This document shows positions 1 through 8,602 of a DNA stretch of 64,000 nucleotides, one piece after another. Position numbers and translations under genes: made by a program. Source of the stretch: an uncultured Pseudomonas sp. GTDB lineage: Bacteria > Pseudomonadota > Gammaproteobacteria > Pseudomonadales > Pseudomonadaceae. How positions within the stretch are numbered: position 1 is the stretch's first letter; every line of letters begins with the position of its first letter. The stretch lies in the NCBI RefSeq assembly GCF_946886105.1, contig NZ_CAMPHV010000009.1:84799-148798 (forward strand), in the 5' to 3' direction. The notes below the pieces were generated by a model. It saw only the letters and a program-made list of their open reading frames with translations. It did not search any database and was not told the DNA's origin.

Positions 1-375
1 GGGTCCTTATTGGCGCTGGTGCCCTGGCTAGAGGGCCCAGCAAAGTTTTGCCTCCGGCGTAGCGCACACCCAGGTAGGCAAGAATTACAACGCAAAGGTC
101 ATGCCTAAATTAATTGAACATCCAGTTAAATATCAGTTCCCTCAGCCGAACCATGCGCCACTAGGCATAGGCAGGAACGACAAGAGCATTCCGTTTGCGA
201 CACCCAAAACCTGGAATTCAGTGCGTTTGAGCATTTCGGTAGCACTGGGCGAATCGTCGGCGCCCACCCGCTACGCGAAGGAATACAGCAGCGGTAACAC
301 AGCGGCTGAGCGTGCTGGCGCGCACCGATAGAGGGCACGCCAGGCACCGCTGCGGCGAAAACGGATCACCGCCAC
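1..375. other. window edge, no supported gene
   Basis: No convincing gene is visible here. A 76-codon open frame at 101-331 (+) has no recognisable family and no good ribosome binding site. A short hairpin (GCCCT, 6-nt loop, AGGGC) lies at about 21-36. The stretch is downstream of the minus-strand serine dehydratase and would hold its 3' untranslated region. Confidence 0.5.
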
Positions 376-1755
376 TCAACACTCGATGGCGCTGACCGCC
401 AGGCCGCCGCGCGAGGTTTCTTTGTATTTGTCGTGCATGTCCGCGCCGGTATCGCGCATGGTGCGGATCACCCGGTCGAGCGAGATGAAATGCTCGCCGT
501 CGCCACGCAAAGCCATCTGCGCAGCGTTGATCGCCTTCACCGCGGCGATGGCGTTGCGTTCGATGCACGGCACCTGCACCAAACCACCAACCGGGTCGCA
601 GGTAAGTCCGAGGTTGTGCTCCAGACCGATTTCGGCGGCGTTCTCCAATTGCTCGGGGGTCGCGCCGAGGATCTCCGCAAGGCCTGCCGCGGCCATCGCG
701 CAGGCCGAGCCGACTTCGCCCTGGCAACCGACTTCGGCGCCGGAGATGGAGGCGTTCTTCTTGCACAAAATGCCGATGGCCGCGGCAGCAAGCAGGTAAT
801 CGACCACATTGGCCTCGCTCACTGCCGGGCTGAAGCGCACGTAATAGTGCAGCACCGCCGGGATGATCCCGGCCGCGCCGTTGGTCGGCGCGGTGACCAT
901 ACGCCCACCAGCGGCGTTTTCCTCGTTGACCGCCAGGGCGAACAGGTTGACCCACTCCATCCCGCTCAGCGTCGAGCCGATCACATTGGGTCTGCTCATT
1001 TCCTGCAGGCTGCGGTGCAACTTGGCCGCGCGGCGCTTGACCTCGAGCCCACCGGGCAAAATGCCCTCGTGCTTGAGGCCGTTGTCGACGCAATCGCGCA
1101 TCGCCTGCCACAAGCGCATCAGGCCACTGCGGATCTCTTCTTCGCTGCGCCAGGCCTTTTCGTTGGCCATCATCAGCTCGGACACGCGCAAGCCATGCTC
1201 CTTGCACAGGCGCAGGAGCTCTTCGGCGCTGTCGAAATCGTAAGGCAGGCGGGTGCTATCCTGGTCCAGCTGGCCGCTGGCGGCTTGTTCCTCATCGACT
1301 ACGAAACCGCCGCCGACCGAGTAATAGGTGTTCTCGTAAAGCAGGCCACCATCGGCGGCGAAGGCGCTGAGGGTCATGGCATTGGGGTGATACGGCAGGT
1401 TCTCGTCGAGCAGCAGCATGTCGCGCTGCCAATCGAAGGCGATCTGCACCTGACCGTCGAGCGACAAGCGGCCGCTGGCGAGCAACTCCTCGATGCGCAG
1501 GGCAATGCTCGACGGGTCGATTCGGTCCGGCCACTCGCCCATCAAACCCATCACCACCGCCCGGTCGCTGCCGTGGCCGACGCCGGTCGCCGACAACGAA
1601 CCGTACAAACGCACCTGCACCCGTCCAACCCGCTCAAGCAGGCGGCGCTCGCGCAGCGCACCGACATAGAGCACGGCAGCGCGCATCGGTCCCACGGTAT
1701 GCGAACTGGATGGGCCAATGCCGATCTTGAACAAGTCGAACACGCTGATAGCCAC
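376..1755 (-). CDS. sdaB: L-serine dehydratase (single-chain, iron-sulfur type)
   Basis: Deaminates L-serine to pyruvate and ammonia in the cytoplasm. The 459 residues match the single-chain bacterial enzyme. The N-terminal motif [14 protein letters not shown] (residues 14-27) is diagnostic. Three cysteines at 344, 386 and 397 ([22 protein letters not shown]) fit the [4Fe-4S] ligands of E. coli SdaA. In pseudomonads a serine dehydratase gene next to cbcXWV/betIBA completes glycine betaine catabolism (betaine to sarcosine, glycine, serine, pyruvate), and the same placement here supports the sdaB name. The symbol is by context; sdaA would be equally valid by sequence. A direct repeat about 80-115 bp upstream of the start could be an activator site. 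Confidence 0.93.
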   Translation of the reverse strand: MAISVFDLFKIGIGPSSSHTVGPMRAAVLYVGALRERRLLERVGRVQVRLYGSLSATGVGHGSDRAVVMGLMGEWPDRIDPSSIALRIEELLASGRLSLDGQVQIAFDWQRDMLLLDENLPYHPNAMTLSAFAADGGLLYENTYYSVGGGFVVDEEQAASGQLDQDSTRLPYDFDSAEELLRLCKEHGLRVSELMMANEKAWRSEEEIRSGLMRLWQAMRDCVDNGLKHEGILPGGLEVKRRAAKLHRSLQEMSRPNVIGSTLSGMEWVNLFALAVNEENAAGGRMVTAPTNGAAGIIPAVLHYYVRFSPAVSEANVVDYLLAAAAIGILCKKNASISGAEVGCQGEVGSACAMAAAGLAEILGATPEQLENAAEIGLEHNLGLTCDPVGGLVQVPCIERNAIAAVKAINAAQMALRGDGEHFISLDRVIRTMRDTGADMHDKYKETSRGGLAVSAIEC

Positions 1756-1835
1756 GACACTCTCCTGCTAGGTGTAATTACCCGGCCATCATCGAGATTT
1801 CAGCAAAGCGCTCGCGCTTCATACCGACACGCCCG

Positions 1836-1872
1836 TATCCAAATCCGTCACCGGTCATATCCAAATCCGTCA
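1836..1872 (-). promoter_or_regulatory. tandem direct repeat upstream of sdaB (possible AraC-family site)
   Basis: TATCCAAATCCGTCA occurs at 1836-1850 and again at 1858-1872, start-to-start 22 bp, two helical turns. On the sdaB strand each copy begins TGACGG. AraC-family activators such as GbdR, which controls choline/betaine catabolic genes in P. aeruginosa, typically bind two direct half-sites on one DNA face. Assignment to GbdR is inference from position and spacing; the repeat itself is seen directly. Confidence 0.45.
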
Positions 1873-2069
1873 GCCGTCGGACAGCAATTGATCCGGCTAA
1901 AACAGAAAGCGGATTGCGGCCGCGCAGCAGGGATAAAAGGTGCCGACCGAAGGCCTTCTGGACACACTTCAACGACACCGCGCAACAACGCTATAAGCCC
2001 GTGACAGGCGCCAATACGCCATGTTAGGGTCTACCGAGATTGCCCGACCGGGCAATGAGAAAGGTCCCT

Positions 2070-2225
2070 ATGACACCCTCCGATGTTGCGCGCATGCTCC
2101 ACCCCGCCGCAGTGGCCCCAATGGCCATCGTGCGCGCCTGCGCAACCTATCCTCCGCTCATCCCATCTGTCGCTGACGGCCCACAGGCAGGCGCTAACCC
2201 GCCGCCGGCAACCGTCCTGGGCTGA
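2070..2225 (+). CDS. possible 51-residue proline-rich leader peptide
   Basis: A 51-codon ORF begins with ATG at 2070, preceded by AAAGG five bases upstream, and ends 96 bases before the EamA gene. The product has no known family and is rich in proline and alanine, with PPL and NPPPA near its end. It could be a regulatory leader peptide, since proline runs stall ribosomes, or a chance ORF in GC-rich DNA. Only its position and ribosome binding site favour it. Confidence 0.22.
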   Translation: MTPSDVARMLHPAAVAPMAIVRACATYPPLIPSVADGPQAGANPPPATVLG

Positions 2226-2321
2226 TTCCAGCCCGCTTCGCAGCTCCAGCTTTTAATGACCTGACGCGCCTATGCGCCGCCATGTCGCTGGAGCCTGTTG
2301 TCTTTCGACAGGTGATTCGTC

Positions 2322-3182
2322 ATGAATTTCAGATCTATGCTGGCCTCCTATGGGGCCATGATGCTCTTCGTCCTGCTCTGGGGCAGCGCCGCCATCTTCA
2401 CCCGCTGGGGATTGGATCACGGCTCCGCCTTTGCACTGCTGACGTTCCGTTTTGCCCTTGCCTTCGGCGTCTTGCTGATCCTCGGGTTATGCCGGAAAAA
2501 CTGCTTGCCGGTACGCGGTACCCGTCGGCGGGTCGCCGCAATCGGCTTGCTGCTGATCGGCAGCTATGCCATCTGCTACTTCCAGGCCATGGCCCACGGC
2601 ATCACCCCGGGTTTGATCGCCACCTTGATGGGTGCTCAACCGATCCTCACGCTACTGCTCGTCGAGCGGCGCTTTAACCCGCTGCGCCTGGGCGGGCTGC
2701 TTATCGGCCTGGGCGGACTGATTCTGGTGGTGTATCAGAGCCTGGTGCTGTCGCGTTTTGCCGTCACAGGAATGCTGTTTGCTTTTGCCGCGCTGGCTTG
2801 CATGACGACGGGCGCGATTTGGCAGAAGCGCATACAGCAGTCGCCGGCCGAAGTGCTGCCTTTGCAATATGGCGTCAGCCTGCTGCTATGCCTGGCTTTC
2901 GTGCCTTTCCAACCCTTCCACTTCGAGATGACGCCTGGTTTCTTTGCGCCGGTGCTCTGGATGGGCCTGATCATCTCCGTGGTCGCCCAGTTGCTGCTTT
3001 ATCGGATGATCCGCTCCAGCAATCTGGTCAATGTCACCAGCCTGTTCTACCTGGTACCGGCAGTGACTGCGGCGATGGATTACCTGTTCCTCGGCAACCT
3101 GCTGCCAGGTTTGAGCATGGTAGGCATGGCAGCCATTTTGGTTGGGGTGGTATTGGTCTTCAAACAGGCTCCGGCGACGTAG
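2322..3182 (+). CDS. EamA/DMT-family inner-membrane exporter
   Basis: The 286 residues are almost wholly hydrophobic and fold into about ten transmembrane helices in two EamA repeats, roughly residues 5-135 and 145-285, as in RhtA/YdcZ-type drug/metabolite transporters. The opening MLFVLLWGSAAIFTRWGL is typical of the first helix. The substrate is not predictable; relatives export amino acids or other metabolites. The start is supported by AGGTG seven bases before the ATG. It is transcribed away from sdaB and is not obviously part of the choline operon. Confidence 0.85.
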   Translation: MNFRSMLASYGAMMLFVLLWGSAAIFTRWGLDHGSAFALLTFRFALAFGVLLILGLCRKNCLPVRGTRRRVAAIGLLLIGSYAICYFQAMAHGITPGLIATLMGAQPILTLLLVERRFNPLRLGGLLIGLGGLILVVYQSLVLSRFAVTGMLFAFAALACMTTGAIWQKRIQQSPAEVLPLQYGVSLLLCLAFVPFQPFHFEMTPGFFAPVLWMGLIISVVAQLLLYRMIRSSNLVNVTSLFYLVPAVTAAMDYLFLGNLLPGLSMVGMAAILVGVVLVFKQAPAT

Positions 3183-3317
3183 GAATAGCCTCTTCCCAGG
3201 CGATTTTACAACCAGCCACGCAAGCCAACTTGCATTGAACGTGTCGCTAAAATTCGCGTTTTTGCCAGCAATAACCGTCTTTTAGCGACTTCAACCCCAG
3301 ACCTTCAAAGCCTTAAA

Positions 3318-3342
3318 CCGGGCTTCGCCGAGCGAAGCCCGG
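3318..3342. repeat. 11-bp perfect hairpin
   Basis: CCGGGCTTCGC is followed by CGA and its exact complement. There is no T-run, so it is either a transcript-stabilising hairpin after the EamA gene or a REP-like palindrome rather than an intrinsic terminator. Confidence 0.6.
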
Positions 3343-3428
3343 CCCACCCATTGAAATGCGACAGCAGCGTTCCACTTGCGACGCCACACATAGGCAGCGG
3401 GCAAAGACAGCCGGCATGATCGGCGCGC

Positions 3429-3445
3429 GCATGGTCTGACCATGC
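3429..3445. promoter_or_regulatory. perfect palindrome, candidate operator
   Basis: GCATGGTC-T-GACCATGC is an 8-1-8 perfect inverted repeat centred about 72 bp upstream of the ATG at 3509. Size and position suit a dimeric repressor or activator site for the choline-binding protein gene. The regulator is unknown. Confidence 0.35.
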
Positions 3446-3508
3446 CTGCCATGGGCGCGTCCCGGCGCCGTAGCCGGATAGCCCGCAACCGGTAATAGGA
3501 GCCACGCT

Positions 3509-4444
3509 ATGACGCTGAAGAAATACCTGCTGGCTGCAGCCCTGAGTACCCCCATGCTGGCGCAGGCCGCCGATCCCGAAAGCTGCAGCCTGATGCGCTT
3601 CGCCGATGTCGGCTGGACCGATCTGATCACTACCAACGCCGTGACCCGTCTAGTGCTCAGCGAACTGGGCTACCGTTCGCAGATCAAGCGCCTGTCGGTG
3701 CCGCAAACCTTCAAGGCCCTGCGCAACAACGAGCTCGAGGTATTTCTCGATACCTGGATGCCCAGCTCGGAAAAGGACATCCGCCCCTACCTGGACGACG
3801 GCTCGGTGGAGTTGCTGGCGATCAACCTGGAAGGCGCCAAGTACACCCTGGCGACCAACCAGGCCGCCTACGACGCCGGCCTCAAGGACTTCGCCGACAT
3901 CGCCAAGTTCAGCAAGCAGCTGGACGGCAAAATCTACGGGATCGAGCCGGGCAATGGCGGCAACCAACTGATCCAGCGGATGATCGACAAGAACGCCTTC
4001 GGCCTCGCCGGTTTCAAGCTGGTGGAGTCCAGCGAGACGGACATGATTCTGAGCGTCAAACGGGCCGAGCACCTGGACAAGTGGGCGGTGTTTCTCGGTT
4101 GGGAACCGCACCCGATGAACAACCAGCTGAACATGCGCTACCTGAGCGGCGGCGACGACTACTTCGGCCCCAACCTGGGTGGCGCCACCGTCTATACCGC
4201 CGTACGCAAGGGCCTCGCCAGCCAGTGCCCGAACCTCGGCCGTCTGCTGAAGAACATACGCTTCAGCCTGCAGATGGAAAACGACCTGATGGAGGCGATT
4301 CTCAACCAGAACACCAATCCGCGCCGCGAAGCCAAGGCCTGGTTGAAAGCCAACCCGCAGGTGGTCAATGAATGGCTGCAAGGGGTCACGATGCGCGACG
4401 GAAATCCGATAAAACCGCGCTTAGAGGCCGGTCAAACGCAATAA
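3509..4444 (+). CDS. choline-type ABC transporter periplasmic binding protein (first copy)
   Basis: A 311-residue ChoX/CbcX-like binding protein with a signal peptide at about residues 1-20 (cleavage after AQA). It keeps the aromatic and acidic ligand-box motifs of choline-binding proteins: GWTDL, DTWMPS, EGAKYTLA and GWEPHPMN. The conserved cysteine pair (PESC near the N-terminus, SQC late) probably forms a disulfide. It is a clear paralogue of the protein at 7324-8268. It sits 750 bases before the ATPase gene, so it may be transcribed separately and feed the same CbcWV core. Ligand preference relative to the second copy is unknown. Confidence 0.88.
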   Translation: MTLKKYLLAAALSTPMLAQAADPESCSLMRFADVGWTDLITTNAVTRLVLSELGYRSQIKRLSVPQTFKALRNNELEVFLDTWMPSSEKDIRPYLDDGSVELLAINLEGAKYTLATNQAAYDAGLKDFADIAKFSKQLDGKIYGIEPGNGGNQLIQRMIDKNAFGLAGFKLVESSETDMILSVKRAEHLDKWAVFLGWEPHPMNNQLNMRYLSGGDDYFGPNLGGATVYTAVRKGLASQCPNLGRLLKNIRFSLQMENDLMEAILNQNTNPRREAKAWLKANPQVVNEWLQGVTMRDGNPIKPRLEAGQTQ

Positions 4445-5194
4445 ATTTCATCTTTTTTCATTTTCCCACAGCCCCCGACATACGGCGGCTAAGCCCCAGC
4501 GAACGGCTGTAAACCACAGCCGGCGTGGCTTACAGCCTTGGTCATGGGGCAAAAGAATCTGTTATGGTTTTTTAGGGCGCGCAGCATGTCGTCGCCCAAT
4601 ACGTCAGGGTCGCAATTCGATAATTGCCCAGGCCCGAAGACTATATCGTTGAGTCAGCCGATTTCGTCGCTGTCCAAACTCGACGGATCGTTGAACGCGT
4701 AACGAGCGCAGGCTGAGGCGGCAGATTCCACTGCCGGACAGCCGAACTCCAGCGGTTCAACCATTCGTCAAGAGGGACGACAGACCGGAGCCCCCAAGCT
4801 CTGGACCGAAGAAAAGATAAGCGCTGGCTCCCACAATCGGGCGCCAGCCCAACAAGAAATTTCGGATGTACGCGCATCTCGGGTCGAGATGTGTATTTCC
4901 CAAGGAATGGGTTTCGTAACTGCCAGAGGGTTTGGAAAGCGGTTTGCAACACGGCACAGCAAGGTTCACTCGACAGCACACCCCAGTCACGTCCACTGCC
5001 CACGAGGCCATTGGAGCGTCGCCCCGGTTGTGCCTGGCGGGTTCCCGCGTGACAGGCTGCAAAGCGCTCCCCAATCCCCGCAATCAAGTAAACCCACACA
5101 GGCAAGAACAGTCGGCATCACCCTGCGCACGTCTTTTGCCGAGCGCGCGGTTCCGCAGCACTGATCTGGATGTCTACTGAAGGGGAACCATCCC
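4445..5194. other. 750-base intergenic region before cbcV
   Basis: No gene with a recognisable product is visible on either strand. A 154-codon minus-strand ORF (4641-5105) has no family resemblance and no clear start. Base composition looks less GC-rich than the flanking genes. It should contain the cbcVWX promoter and may contain the remains of an older gene or a non-coding RNA, but I cannot identify either. Confidence 0.5.
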
Positions 5195-6400
5195 ATGCGG
5201 TCTGGAAAAATCGTGGTCGAAAACCTCTACAAGGTGTTCGGACCACAGCCACAAGAAGCAATCGATCTGCTCAAAGAGGGTTGGAGCAAGGAACGTATCC
5301 TTGCCGAAAGAGGCGCGGTGATCGGCGTCAGCGATGTGTCGTTCAGCGTCGAGGAAGGCGAGATCTTCGTTCTGATGGGGCTGTCCGGGTCGGGCAAATC
5401 CACCCTTATCCGCCTGATCAACCGCCTGATCGAACCGAGCGGCGGCGACGTGTACATCGACGGCCAGAACGTCGCCAAACTGCCCAAGGCGCAACTGATC
5501 GACTTGCGTCGCCGCGACATGAGCATGGTCTTCCAGTCCTTCGCCCTGATGCCTTCGCGTACCGTGCTGGACAACGCCGCATTCGGTCTCGAAGTGGCGG
5601 GCAAGGGTCGTAAGGAGCGCGAACAGCGCGCCATGGAAGTACTCAAGCAAGTCGGCCTCGACTCCTTTGCCCATAAGCATCCGCACGAGCTGTCCGGCGG
5701 TATGCAGCAGCGCGTCGGCCTGGCCCGCGCCCTGGCGGTCGATCCCTCGATGATCATCATGGACGAGGCGTTTTCCGCCCTCGACCCGCTCAAGCGCCGG
5801 GAAATGCAGGACGTTCTGCTGGAACTGCAAAAAACCCACCGCCGCACCATCATCTTCGTTTCCCACGACATCGAAGAAGCCATGCGCATCGGCAACCGCA
5901 TCGGCATCATGGAAGGCGGCAAGCTGGTACAGATCGGCACTCCGCAGGAGCTGATCGACAACCCGGCCAACGAATACGTACGCAACTTCTTCAATACCGT
6001 CGACACCAATCGCTACCTCACCGCCGGCCAGTTGATGGCCGACAGCGTGCCGATCTACGTGCACAACGGCAAAGCGCCGGATGCGCAGCAGGTGTGTCAG
6101 GAATTGCAGGCGCTGGACAAGCACTACGCCTTCATCGTCGACGAGCAGAACAAATTCCAGGGCTCGATCAGCCTGGAAAAGATCGCCTTGCTGGTCGAAG
6201 GCGGCACAACCTGCGGGCTGGAAGCCGGCGTGCTCAAGCAGATCAATCCGGTTCCCGAAGACATGCCGCTCGACCAAGTGATCGAGCGTCTGGTCGACAA
6301 CGAGGGACCGATTCCGGTGATCGACAGCAACGGCTATTACAGCGGCGCCATCAGCAAGGGCCGATTGCTGACCCGTCTGCAGGGAGAATCCCATGAGTGA
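5195..6400 (+). CDS. cbcV: choline/betaine ABC transporter ATP-binding subunit
   Basis: A 401-residue ProV/OpuAA-class ATPase energising quaternary amine uptake at the inner membrane. Walker A (GLSGSGKS) is at residues 62-69, the signature LSGGMQQ at 166-172, and Walker B ends in D190-E191. The N-terminal 40 residues and the C-terminal region after about residue 270 (CBS-like, regulatory in relatives) are typical of this class. It overlaps cbcW by eight bases, implying translational coupling. The start follows GAAGGGGA at 5178-5185. The CbcV name rests on neighbouring CbcW, CbcX and sdaB as in P. aeruginosa. Confidence 0.93.
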   Translation: MRSGKIVVENLYKVFGPQPQEAIDLLKEGWSKERILAERGAVIGVSDVSFSVEEGEIFVLMGLSGSGKSTLIRLINRLIEPSGGDVYIDGQNVAKLPKAQLIDLRRRDMSMVFQSFALMPSRTVLDNAAFGLEVAGKGRKEREQRAMEVLKQVGLDSFAHKHPHELSGGMQQRVGLARALAVDPSMIIMDEAFSALDPLKRREMQDVLLELQKTHRRTIIFVSHDIEEAMRIGNRIGIMEGGKLVQIGTPQELIDNPANEYVRNFFNTVDTNRYLTAGQLMADSVPIYVHNGKAPDAQQVCQELQALDKHYAFIVDEQNKFQGSISLEKIALLVEGGTTCGLEAGVLKQINPVPEDMPLDQVIERLVDNEGPIPVIDSNGYYSGAISKGRLLTRLQGESHE

Positions 6401-7274
6401 GAAACAGCTCGACCTGGGCAGCTGGGTCAATGATGTGGTGCAACACCTGCTGGACAACTACAGCGAGGGCTTCGACAGCCTCGGCGGCCTGGTCAACGGT
6501 TTTTCCGAAGGCATCGAATGGCTGCTGATGCTGCCGCCGGCCTGGCTGCTGATCGCCATCTTCGTCGGCCTCGGGCTGTGGCGGATCAGCTACAAGTTCG
6601 CCATCTTCACCGCCATTTCTTTCATTCTGATCGTGGTCACCGGCTTCTGGGAGCAGACGGTGGTGACCCTCGGCCTGACCTTCTCGGCGACCTTGATCAG
6701 TCTGCTGCTGGGCATTCCCCTGGGCATTTGGGCGGCGCGCAGCGAGCGGGTTTCGACCACCATCCGGCCGATTCTCGACTTCATGCAGACCATGCCGGCG
6801 TTCGTTTACCTGATCCCCGCGGCCATGCTGTTCGGCCTCGGCCGGGTGCCGGGGATCATCGCCACGGTGATCTTCGCCATGCCGCCGGCGGTGCGCCTGA
6901 CCAACCTGGGCATCCGCCAGGTCAACAAGGAAATCATCGAGGCCGGCCAATCCTTCGGCTGCAACGCCCGCCAATTGCTGTTCAAGGTGCAATTGCCGAA
7001 TGCCATGCCGTCGATCATGGCCGGGGTCAACCAGACCATCATGATGGCCCTGTCGATGGTGATCATCGCCTCGATGGTCGGCGCCGGCGGCCTGGGTAAC
7101 GACGTACTGGCGAGCATCCAGCGCCTGGATATCGGTCTAGGCTTCGAAAGCGGCATGGCCGTGGTCTTGCTGGCAATCATTCTCGACCGCATCACCGAAA
7201 GCTTCGGCACACCGCAAACCGCCAAGCGCAGCAATCTGGTCGCCTGGTTCAGCGGCAAGCTGCAACGCCAATAA
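6393..7274 (+). CDS. cbcW: choline/betaine ABC transporter permease
   Basis: A 293-residue ProW-like permease forming the channel for choline and related betaines. Several hydrophobic helices occupy roughly residues 45-280. The ABC permease EAA-type loop is visible at about residues 175-195 (KEIIEAGQSFGCNARQLL). It overlaps the end of cbcV and is followed 49 bases later by cbcX, forming one cbcVWX operon. One permease seems to serve three binding proteins in this window. Confidence 0.93.
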   Translation: MSEKQLDLGSWVNDVVQHLLDNYSEGFDSLGGLVNGFSEGIEWLLMLPPAWLLIAIFVGLGLWRISYKFAIFTAISFILIVVTGFWEQTVVTLGLTFSATLISLLLGIPLGIWAARSERVSTTIRPILDFMQTMPAFVYLIPAAMLFGLGRVPGIIATVIFAMPPAVRLTNLGIRQVNKEIIEAGQSFGCNARQLLFKVQLPNAMPSIMAGVNQTIMMALSMVIIASMVGAGGLGNDVLASIQRLDIGLGFESGMAVVLLAIILDRITESFGTPQTAKRSNLVAWFSGKLQRQ

Positions 7275-7323
7275 CAGTCTGGTCAATAAGAAACCTACCT
7301 TTGCACAACACAGGGAGTCGCAG

Positions 7324-8268
7324 ATGAAAACGATTAAAACGCTCGCAGGTGTCGGCCTGCTCTCCGTCGCGATGCTGCAAAGCGCCTGGGCGCAGGAACC
7401 GGAAAGCTGCAAGATGGTGCGCTTCGCGGAAATCGGCTGGGCCGACATCGCCGCCACCACCGGCGTAGCCATGACCCTGAGCGAGGGCCTGGGGTACCAG
7501 ACCCGCAAGATCATGGCCTCGGTACCCATCGCCTTTACCGGGGTGAAGAACAAGCAAATCGACGTGTTCCTCGGCTATTGGGCGCCCTCGATGGACGCGG
7601 TGATCGAGCCGTTCACCAAGGACAACGGCGTCAAAGTACTGCCCCAGGCCAACCTCGAAGGCGCCAAGTACACCCTCGCCGTGCCGACCTACGCCGCCGA
7701 AGCCGGCCTGAAAAGCTTCGCCGACATCGCCAAGTTCAAGGACCAGTTGAACGGCAAGATCTTCGGCATCGAACCGGGCAACGACGGCAACCTGCTGATC
7801 GATAAAATGATCAAGGAAAACCAGTTCGGCCTCGGCGAATTCAAAATGATCGAGTCCAGCGAAGCCGGCATGCTGGTGCAGCTGCAACGCGCCGTGAAGA
7901 AGAATGAGCCGGCGGTATTCCTCGGCTGGGCGCCGCACCCGATGAACACCCAATTCGACATCACCTACCTGGAAGGCGGCGACGACGTGTTCGGCCCGGA
8001 CTTCGGCGCGGCCAAGGTCTACACCGTGGTACCGCCGGATTACGAAGAACGCTGCGCCAACGTCGGCAAACTGCTGAACAACCTGCAGTTCACCGTGGAA
8101 ATCGAAAGCCAGCTGATGGAAAAGGTTCTGGATAAGCAGAACCCGACCATAGTCGCCAAAGAGTGGATCAAGGCTAACCCCGAAATCCTCGATAAGTGGC
8201 TGGCAGGCGTTACCACCTACGACGGCCAGGACGGTATCGCCGCCGTGAAGAAACACGTCGGTCTCTAA
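7324..8268 (+). CDS. cbcX: choline ABC transporter periplasmic binding protein
   Basis: A 314-residue ChoX-family binding protein with a signal peptide ending near residue 22 (WAQ). Ligand-box motifs match those of the first copy: GWADI, GYWAPS, EGAKYTLA and GWAPHPMN. Cysteines near the N-terminus (PESC) and late (ERC) probably form a disulfide. A good GGGAG ribosome binding site precedes the ATG. Its position directly after cbcW makes it the better candidate for the true CbcX. The hairpin shortly after the stop may protect the operon message. Confidence 0.9.
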   Translation: MKTIKTLAGVGLLSVAMLQSAWAQEPESCKMVRFAEIGWADIAATTGVAMTLSEGLGYQTRKIMASVPIAFTGVKNKQIDVFLGYWAPSMDAVIEPFTKDNGVKVLPQANLEGAKYTLAVPTYAAEAGLKSFADIAKFKDQLNGKIFGIEPGNDGNLLIDKMIKENQFGLGEFKMIESSEAGMLVQLQRAVKKNEPAVFLGWAPHPMNTQFDITYLEGGDDVFGPDFGAAKVYTVVPPDYEERCANVGKLLNNLQFTVEIESQLMEKVLDKQNPTIVAKEWIKANPEILDKWLAGVTTYDGQDGIAAVKKHVGL

Positions 8269-8602
8269 ACCGGCACCTCACTCTGCCCGCCCGGTTTGAC
8301 GCCGGGCAGCGCAGGTACAGGGCGCAGCCGGACGCGGCCCTAAACGAAACCCAACAAGCGAAGCCACCGGCTTATCGCCCGGCTTTGCTGTTGCCCGAAT
8401 TTGTCGATTTGCAGCCTGTAACCCGGAGGTAATCCGGGGGAGGGATCGACAGATAGTAGATTTTCCCGGACTCGATCCGGGCATGAATGTCGCGCCTTGG
8501 CCCACTGGCCAAGGCAGACCGGTAAAGCAACACAGCCTACAAGGCCCGCAAAGAAGAACGCGCCAGTAACTCAACGAACTGCCACATTCGGAGCAATTAC
8601 CC
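8269..8602. other. intergenic region with hairpins between two binding protein genes
   Basis: A hairpin (CTGCCCG ... CGGGCAG) lies at about 8283-8310 just after the cbcX stop, followed by a REP-A element at 8418-8482. These could attenuate or stabilise transcripts so that the downstream binding protein is made at a different level. No gene is seen. Confidence 0.55.
8418..8482. repeat. REP-A family palindrome (degenerate copy)
   Basis: GTAACCCGGAGGTAATCCGG on the left and CCCGGACTCGATCCGGGC on the right are diverged forms of the REP-A unit (GTAGCCCGGATGCAATCCGG) seen at six other places in this window. Confidence 0.6.

Larger units (their letters stand above)
1756..2321. other. intergenic region between sdaB and the EamA exporter
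   Basis: These 566 bases separate divergent genes and should hold both promoters. They contain a 22-bp-phased direct repeat at 1836-1872 on the sdaB side and a possible 51-codon leader ORF at 2070-2225 on the exporter side. Nothing else is recognised. Confidence 0.6.
3183..3508. other. intergenic region before the choline-binding protein gene
   Basis: These 326 bases contain a perfect hairpin at 3318-3342 and a perfect palindrome at 3429-3445, listed separately. The ribosome binding site AGGAG lies seven bases before the ATG at 3509. No gene is seen. Confidence 0.6.

Noticed and set aside
101..331. A 76-codon ORF at the window start
   Set aside because: No recognised family and no ribosome binding site; it may be chance.
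433..2004. A 523-codon plus-strand ORF opposite sdaB
   Set aside because: It is the antisense shadow of the serine dehydratase gene; GC-rich third positions keep the opposite frame open. It has no recognisable motifs or start signal.
4641..5105. A 154-codon minus-strand ORF in the gap before cbcV
   Set aside because: No family resemblance, no plausible ribosome binding site, and it lies where a promoter is expected.
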